DNA of 8,127 bases from Acidimicrobiaceae bacterium. Its GTDB lineage: Bacteria; Actinomycetota; Acidimicrobiia; Acidimicrobiales; UBA8190. The notes beneath the pieces are model-generated. The model had not been told where the DNA came from, did no database searches, and saw only the letters and a program-made list of their open reading frames with translations. The stretch lies in assembly GCA_003131945.1 (NCBI GenBank), contig PKWD01000366.1, forward strand, positions 1,086 through 9,212. Reading direction: 5' to 3'. Below, piece by piece: positions 5,969-8,127 of this stretch (its first letter is position 1; every line of letters begins with the position of its first letter). The translations under genes and the position numbers were made by a program.

Positions 5969-5975
5969 CCTCCTT
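5969..5975 (-). promoter_or_regulatory. Ribosome binding site deciding the TTG start
   Basis: AAGGAGG on the minus strand is followed by ATTC and then TTG at 5964. The spacing of 4 nt is short but the match is strong. There is no comparable site before the upstream ATG at 6117. Confidence 0.5.
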
Positions 5976-6068
5976 CCACCAACTGTGGCGGCCCGGTGGT
6001 GGACGTCACATGGGTGTCGTCGGCTCGCAGAGGACGCTCCTGAAGCCCGGCGAGATCCGGACGGTGGG

Positions 6069-6087
6069 CCACAACCGACCGTTGTGG
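6069..6087. promoter_or_regulatory. 19-bp inverted repeat between divergent genes (possible operator)
   Basis: CCACAAC-cgacc-GTTGTGG is a perfect 7+7 inverted repeat with a 5-nt centre. It lies in the 252-nt stretch without a supported gene (5965-6216), about 105 nt upstream of the TTG start of the minus-strand membrane protein and 130 nt upstream of the cupin. A dimeric regulator could bind here. A possible cupin -10 box (TAACGT, 6155-6160) lies between it and the cupin, without a convincing -35. Confidence 0.35.
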
Positions 6088-6216
6088 GCGCGTTGCGCTG
6101 CCCGACCGCTCGTCCACGCCAGGCGATGCCGGGGCAGGGTTATCGGGGCTTGGCTAACGTCTGGGCTTCGCCAACCCGGCACCGCACTGCGCGGACCCAG
6201 GAGAAGGAGAGGTGTG

Positions 6217-6753
6217 ATGGCCATGCGCTGCGTGGTGACCGGTCAGAAGAAGGACGGGACGTCCGTCATCGTGGCCGATACCCAGGTGGAGCCGATCACG
6301 GTGTCCCTTGTGCCGGGGACCGAATTCCATCGGTTGTGGGGTGCCGACACACCGCCGACGCTTCCGACCGATGGTCGTGCCCCCGACCACGACGGCTACT
6401 TCCCACCTCCGGGCGGGTACCGCTTCGGCTTCTTCACTCTCGGACCCGATTCCGTGGCTCTGCCCGACGATCTTGATCTCGAGGCTGCGCTGGTGGAACT
6501 CGGCACCAAACTTCCGGGCCTGGCCGAGGTCATGGAACCGGACCGTCCGGGGATGCACACCACCGACACCGTCGATCTTGATCTCGTGGTCTCGGGTGAA
6601 GTCTGGCTGGAGCTCGACGACGGCGAAGAGGTACAGCTCCGTGCCGGCGACTGCGTGGTCCAGAACGGTACCCGTCACGCCTGGCACAACCGGACGTCGG
6701 CCCCGGCGGTTCTGTTCGTGACGCTTCTGGGCGCGGCAAGAGCGTCCGGGTAG
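6217..6753 (+). CDS. Cupin-domain protein
   Basis: This 178-residue cytoplasmic protein has a C-terminal cupin beta-barrel. Motif 1 spans about 113-128 (MHTTDTVDLDLVVSGE) and motif 2 about 144-158 (GDCVVQNGTRHAWHNR). The sugar-binding-like GD-VVQ-GT-HAW-N signature is typical of a large family of uncharacterised bacterial cupins. H114, E128 and H154 are candidate metal ligands. The classical HxH of motif 1 is absent, so the metal site is non-standard or incomplete. The N-terminal 100 residues form the substrate-side part of the same family, with FHRLWGADTPPTLP and PDHDGYFPPPGGYRFGFFTLGP. The start is ATG 6217, with AAGGAG 7 nt upstream; GTG at 6214 is a less likely start. The reaction is unknown; related annotations range from dioxygenase-like to binding proteins. 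It probably has its own promoter and ends 51 nt before the next gene. Confidence 0.82.
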   Translation: MAMRCVVTGQKKDGTSVIVADTQVEPITVSLVPGTEFHRLWGADTPPTLPTDGRAPDHDGYFPPPGGYRFGFFTLGPDSVALPDDLDLEAALVELGTKLPGLAEVMEPDRPGMHTTDTVDLDLVVSGEVWLELDDGEEVQLRAGDCVVQNGTRHAWHNRTSAPAVLFVTLLGAARASG

Positions 6754-6792
6754 AGCCGCCGATCTCCGTATTCGGGTCGGTCAGCGGTTACC

Positions 6793-6798
6793 TATGAT
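6793..6798 (+). promoter_or_regulatory. -10 box for a leaderless transcript
   Basis: TATGAT is one base from the consensus TATAAT and is followed by 6 nt and the GTG at 6805. It is the best -10 box in the window. TTCGGG at 6771-6776 could serve as a weak -35 with 16-bp spacing. Confidence 0.6.
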
Positions 6799-6804
6799 GC
6801 ACCG

Positions 6805-7371
6805 GTGGCTAAGGCGTCAATCGAGATCCGAGGCTGCCTGTCGGTGGCGGCCAAGACCAATGCCCTCGTCCGGATCGATCGGAGTATCAAGAAGGCTGAC
6901 CGCTTGGAGGGGTACCTCGTCGGGTTAGGACGGCGTTGGGCTCTGCTTCAGCTCGTCAGTCACGACTGGCTCCTCAATGGCTACGGCGCCATACGGGTCG
7001 GCGATGTGAAGCGGGTGAGGCGGTGGGACGACCGGTCGGACTTTCCGGCTCGAGCCTTGGCGCACTTCGACCAAACGGCGCTGCCGATCCCCGGGATCGA
7101 GCTCGATTCGGTCCGATCTCTCATCGAATCGGCCGCTCAACGATCCTCACTGGTCACTGTCTTCGTGGAGGATGCCCGTCCCGATGTCTGTTTCGTGGGC
7201 CGGGCTCTATCGGTCTCCGACCGTCGCCTCCGACTGTCGGAGATCGACCCCGGTGCCGTCTGGAAACACGAACCGACCAAACTGGATCTGCGTGATGTCA
7301 CGCGGGTCGAATTCGGTGGTCGCTACGAGGAGGCCCTGGCCGCGCTGGCTGGAGGGTCGAAGGGCATCTGA
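6805..7371 (+). CDS. Hypothetical protein with two related beta-rich repeats
   Basis: This 188-residue soluble protein is not one I can name. Related-looking proteins of unknown function with an FGGRYEEAL segment occur in many bacteria (recalled, not searched). Two halves share a pattern: GYLVGLGRRWALLQL...W...IRVGDVKRV (37-71) and GRALSVSDRRLRLSEI...W...LDLRDVTRVEF (132-170). Each has strands with a conserved Trp and an R-D/G-D-V-x-R-V ending, which suggests two Sm-like or small-barrel units. A helical linker with DSVRSLIESAAQRSS lies between (101-115), and the C-terminus has FGGRYEEALAALAG (170-183). There is no signal peptide or membrane helix. The GTG at 6805 is chosen because TATGAT lies 6 nt before it; no ribosome binding site is present. 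It converges on the lipoprotein gene with an 8-nt gap. Confidence 0.72.
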   Translation: MAKASIEIRGCLSVAAKTNALVRIDRSIKKADRLEGYLVGLGRRWALLQLVSHDWLLNGYGAIRVGDVKRVRRWDDRSDFPARALAHFDQTALPIPGIELDSVRSLIESAAQRSSLVTVFVEDARPDVCFVGRALSVSDRRLRLSEIDPGAVWKHEPTKLDLRDVTRVEFGGRYEEALAALAGGSKGI

Positions 7372-7379
7372 GAGGGACG

Positions 7380-7748
7380 TCACATACATTCGTTCGGCAC
7401 GTACACGCCCGACGCGTGGCCCGCCGTCACTGTTACCGGATGCGCCGATCCCCGGTCGGGAGTTCCGGTGTTGGTGATGTCGTAGTGGCCGGCGCGCAGC
7501 ACGAAGCGGTACGTGCTGTCGGTCGGGACCTTCTGACTCGCCACCAGCACCTGTCCCCGGTAGACCTGCAGGTGAGCCGTGGGCGCATAGTTCAGACCGG
7601 CACAAGCCTGCGCGGTGCCGGTCAGAATGCCGGTGGCCGCGGTCGTGGTGGTCGAGCGGTGCGGCGCAGCTGTCCTGTGATTGACGCAGCCGCCGGCCAG
7701 CAATGCCGCGGCGATGATCACCGATACGACTGTCCGGGTTTGGCTCAC
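7380..7748 (-). CDS. Secreted lipoprotein with a carboxypeptidase-regulatory-like (beta-sandwich) domain
   Basis: From the GTG at 7748 this is a 122-residue precursor. The signal peptide has R5, a hydrophobic core VVSVIIAAALL, and a lipobox LAGGC with the lipidated cysteine at 21, so the protein is anchored on the outer face of the membrane. A Ser/Thr-rich linker (STTTTAAT) follows. The mature domain GTAQACAGLNYAPTAHLQVY, then VPTDSTYRFVLRAGHYDITN and PVTVTAGHASGVYVPNEC, matches the Gly-x-Val / S-YRF-L-PG-Y-I pattern of transthyretin-like carboxypeptidase-regulatory domains. Cys49 and Cys121 may form a disulfide. Such domains are structural or ligand-binding; no enzymatic function is implied. 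The in-frame start at 7859 would bury the signal peptide, so it is rejected. GGAG sits 4 nt before the GTG, and a TATCCT box (minus strand, 7776-7771) could be the promoter. Confidence 0.78.
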   Translation of the reverse strand: MSQTRTVVSVIIAAALLAGGCVNHRTAAPHRSTTTTAATGILTGTAQACAGLNYAPTAHLQVYRGQVLVASQKVPTDSTYRFVLRAGHYDITNTGTPDRGSAHPVTVTAGHASGVYVPNECM

Positions 7749-7815
7749 CGCGCTCCATCTCGCTCGTCCGAGGATATAGACGACCCAGGTGTGGACGAAG
7801 TTCCACCGACCTCGG

Positions 7816-7831
7816 TGACCACCCGTGGTCA
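7816..7831. promoter_or_regulatory. 16-bp palindrome upstream of the lipoprotein gene (possible operator)
   Basis: TGACCAC-CC-GTGGTCA is a perfect 7+7 dyad with a 2-nt centre. It is 68 nt upstream of the lipoprotein start and lies in the 190-nt gap that also receives the end of the VOC gene. A 2-nt loop makes it unsuitable as a terminator, so a protein-binding site is more likely. Confidence 0.33.
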
Positions 7832-7938
7832 GGTTGGCGCCGGCCGGGCCGTCGTCCACGTCGTCCCGCCGTCCACCGTGCGTGAGAGCGAGCCGGGCCG
7901 GAATTCGTCGGTCGGCAGCGCCCTTCGACCGCCCGTGA

Positions 7939-8127
7939 TCAAGGGGTGGTAGCGGCCTTCATCTTGATGACACCGAACATGGCGCCGGCGGGGTCGGCGA
8001 GGATGGCGAAGCGGCCCGGCGGGATGTCGGTGGCGGCCACGATGGCGGTGGCCCCGAGCTTCTCGGCGGCGGCCACGGTGGCGTCGGTGTCGGTGACCGC
8101 GAAGTAGACGAGCCAGTGGGCCGGGAC
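7939..8127 (-). CDS. VOC / glyoxalase-family protein, C-terminal end (cut by the window edge)
   Basis: The frame is open from the right edge to a TGA at 7941-7939 and encodes 62 residues with no start codon in the window. It reads HWLVYFAVTDTDATVAAAEK, then LGATAIVAATDIPPGRFAIL, then ADPAGAMFGVIK. This is the classic second beta-alpha-beta-beta-beta module of a VOC protein (glyoxalase / bleomycin resistance / extradiol dioxygenase superfamily). The opening H-W--YF-V and closing RFA-L-DP-GA-FGVI are highly typical. Metal ligands and the first module lie outside, so the activity cannot be told. The gene is transcribed toward the lipoprotein gene, 190 nt away. Confidence 0.85.
   Translation of the reverse strand, partial: VPAHWLVYFAVTDTDATVAAAEKLGATAIVAATDIPPGRFAILADPAGAMFGVIKMKAATTP

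Noticed and set aside
5965..6117. Longer N-terminus of the small membrane protein from ATG 6117
   Set aside because: The extra 51 residues look non-coding and would place a ribosome binding site inside the gene; the TTG at 5964 has AAGGAGG upstream.
5623..6216. N-terminal extension of the cupin frame back to 5623
   Set aside because: Arg/Gly-rich residues without a family pattern. A good ribosome binding site sits directly before ATG 6217, and the extension overlaps the minus-strand membrane protein.
6154..6687. 177-codon minus-strand frame over the cupin
   Set aside because: His/Gly/Arg-rich antisense shadow; both cupin motifs are on the plus strand.
7749..7859. Longer N-terminus of the lipoprotein from 7859
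   Set aside because: It would put 37 residues before a complete lipoprotein signal peptide, which is not compatible with export.

Overview
The window is high-GC DNA from an actinobacterium. The evidence is the EthA-type Baeyer-Villiger flavoprotein remnant, DHA2 and MMPL exporter pieces, GTG and TTG starts, and several start codons lying 6-7 nt after a TANNNT -10 box, which is the leaderless architecture common in Actinomycetota. A Thr-rich stretch after the lipobox of one lipoprotein would suit an acidimicrobiia-like lineage, but that is a guess. Genes are short, closely packed and change strand often. I see no rRNA, tRNA, CRISPR array, complete mobile element or phage module.

Region 1 (1-1020) is the end of an exporter operon followed by decayed DNA. 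A DHA2-family MFS transporter enters from the left edge. It is followed by the first ~44 codons of an MMPL/RND exporter with a strong ribosome binding site. The MMPL reading then stops making sense and runs into an antisense, frameshifted helix-turn-helix remnant of the kind found at recombinase/resolvase C-termini. This looks like a rearrangement scar.

Region 2 (1017-2801, minus strand) was probably one transcription unit: an EthA-like Baeyer-Villiger monooxygenase, then an intact SnoaL/NTF2-like protein, then the HTH remnant. The monooxygenase is broken by an out-of-frame internal deletion of roughly 45-50 codons at about 2219/2220.

Region 3 (2802-5638) contains a RibD-C/DHFR-like reductase (plus), a cysteine-rich protein resembling DUF3109 or YkgJ-type cluster proteins (minus), and a family III CoA-transferase-like protein with an unusual domain order (plus). 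The last two diverge from a short promoter region with leaderless-type -10 boxes on both strands and a perfect dyad over the CoA-transferase start.

Region 4 (5659-7748) has a small membrane protein with a prepilin-like N-terminus (minus), a cupin (plus), a two-repeat beta-rich hypothetical protein with a leaderless-type promoter (plus), and a lipoprotein (minus). Two dyads in gene-free stretches may be operators.

Region 5 (7939-8127, minus) is the C-terminal end of a glyoxalase/VOC protein cut by the window edge.

No obvious new multi-gene system is visible. The most notable signals are the decay and rearrangement cluster at 580-2801, the repeated leaderless promoter pattern, the overlapping divergent -10 boxes at 2808-2817, the CoA-transferase architecture and the prepilin-like protein.
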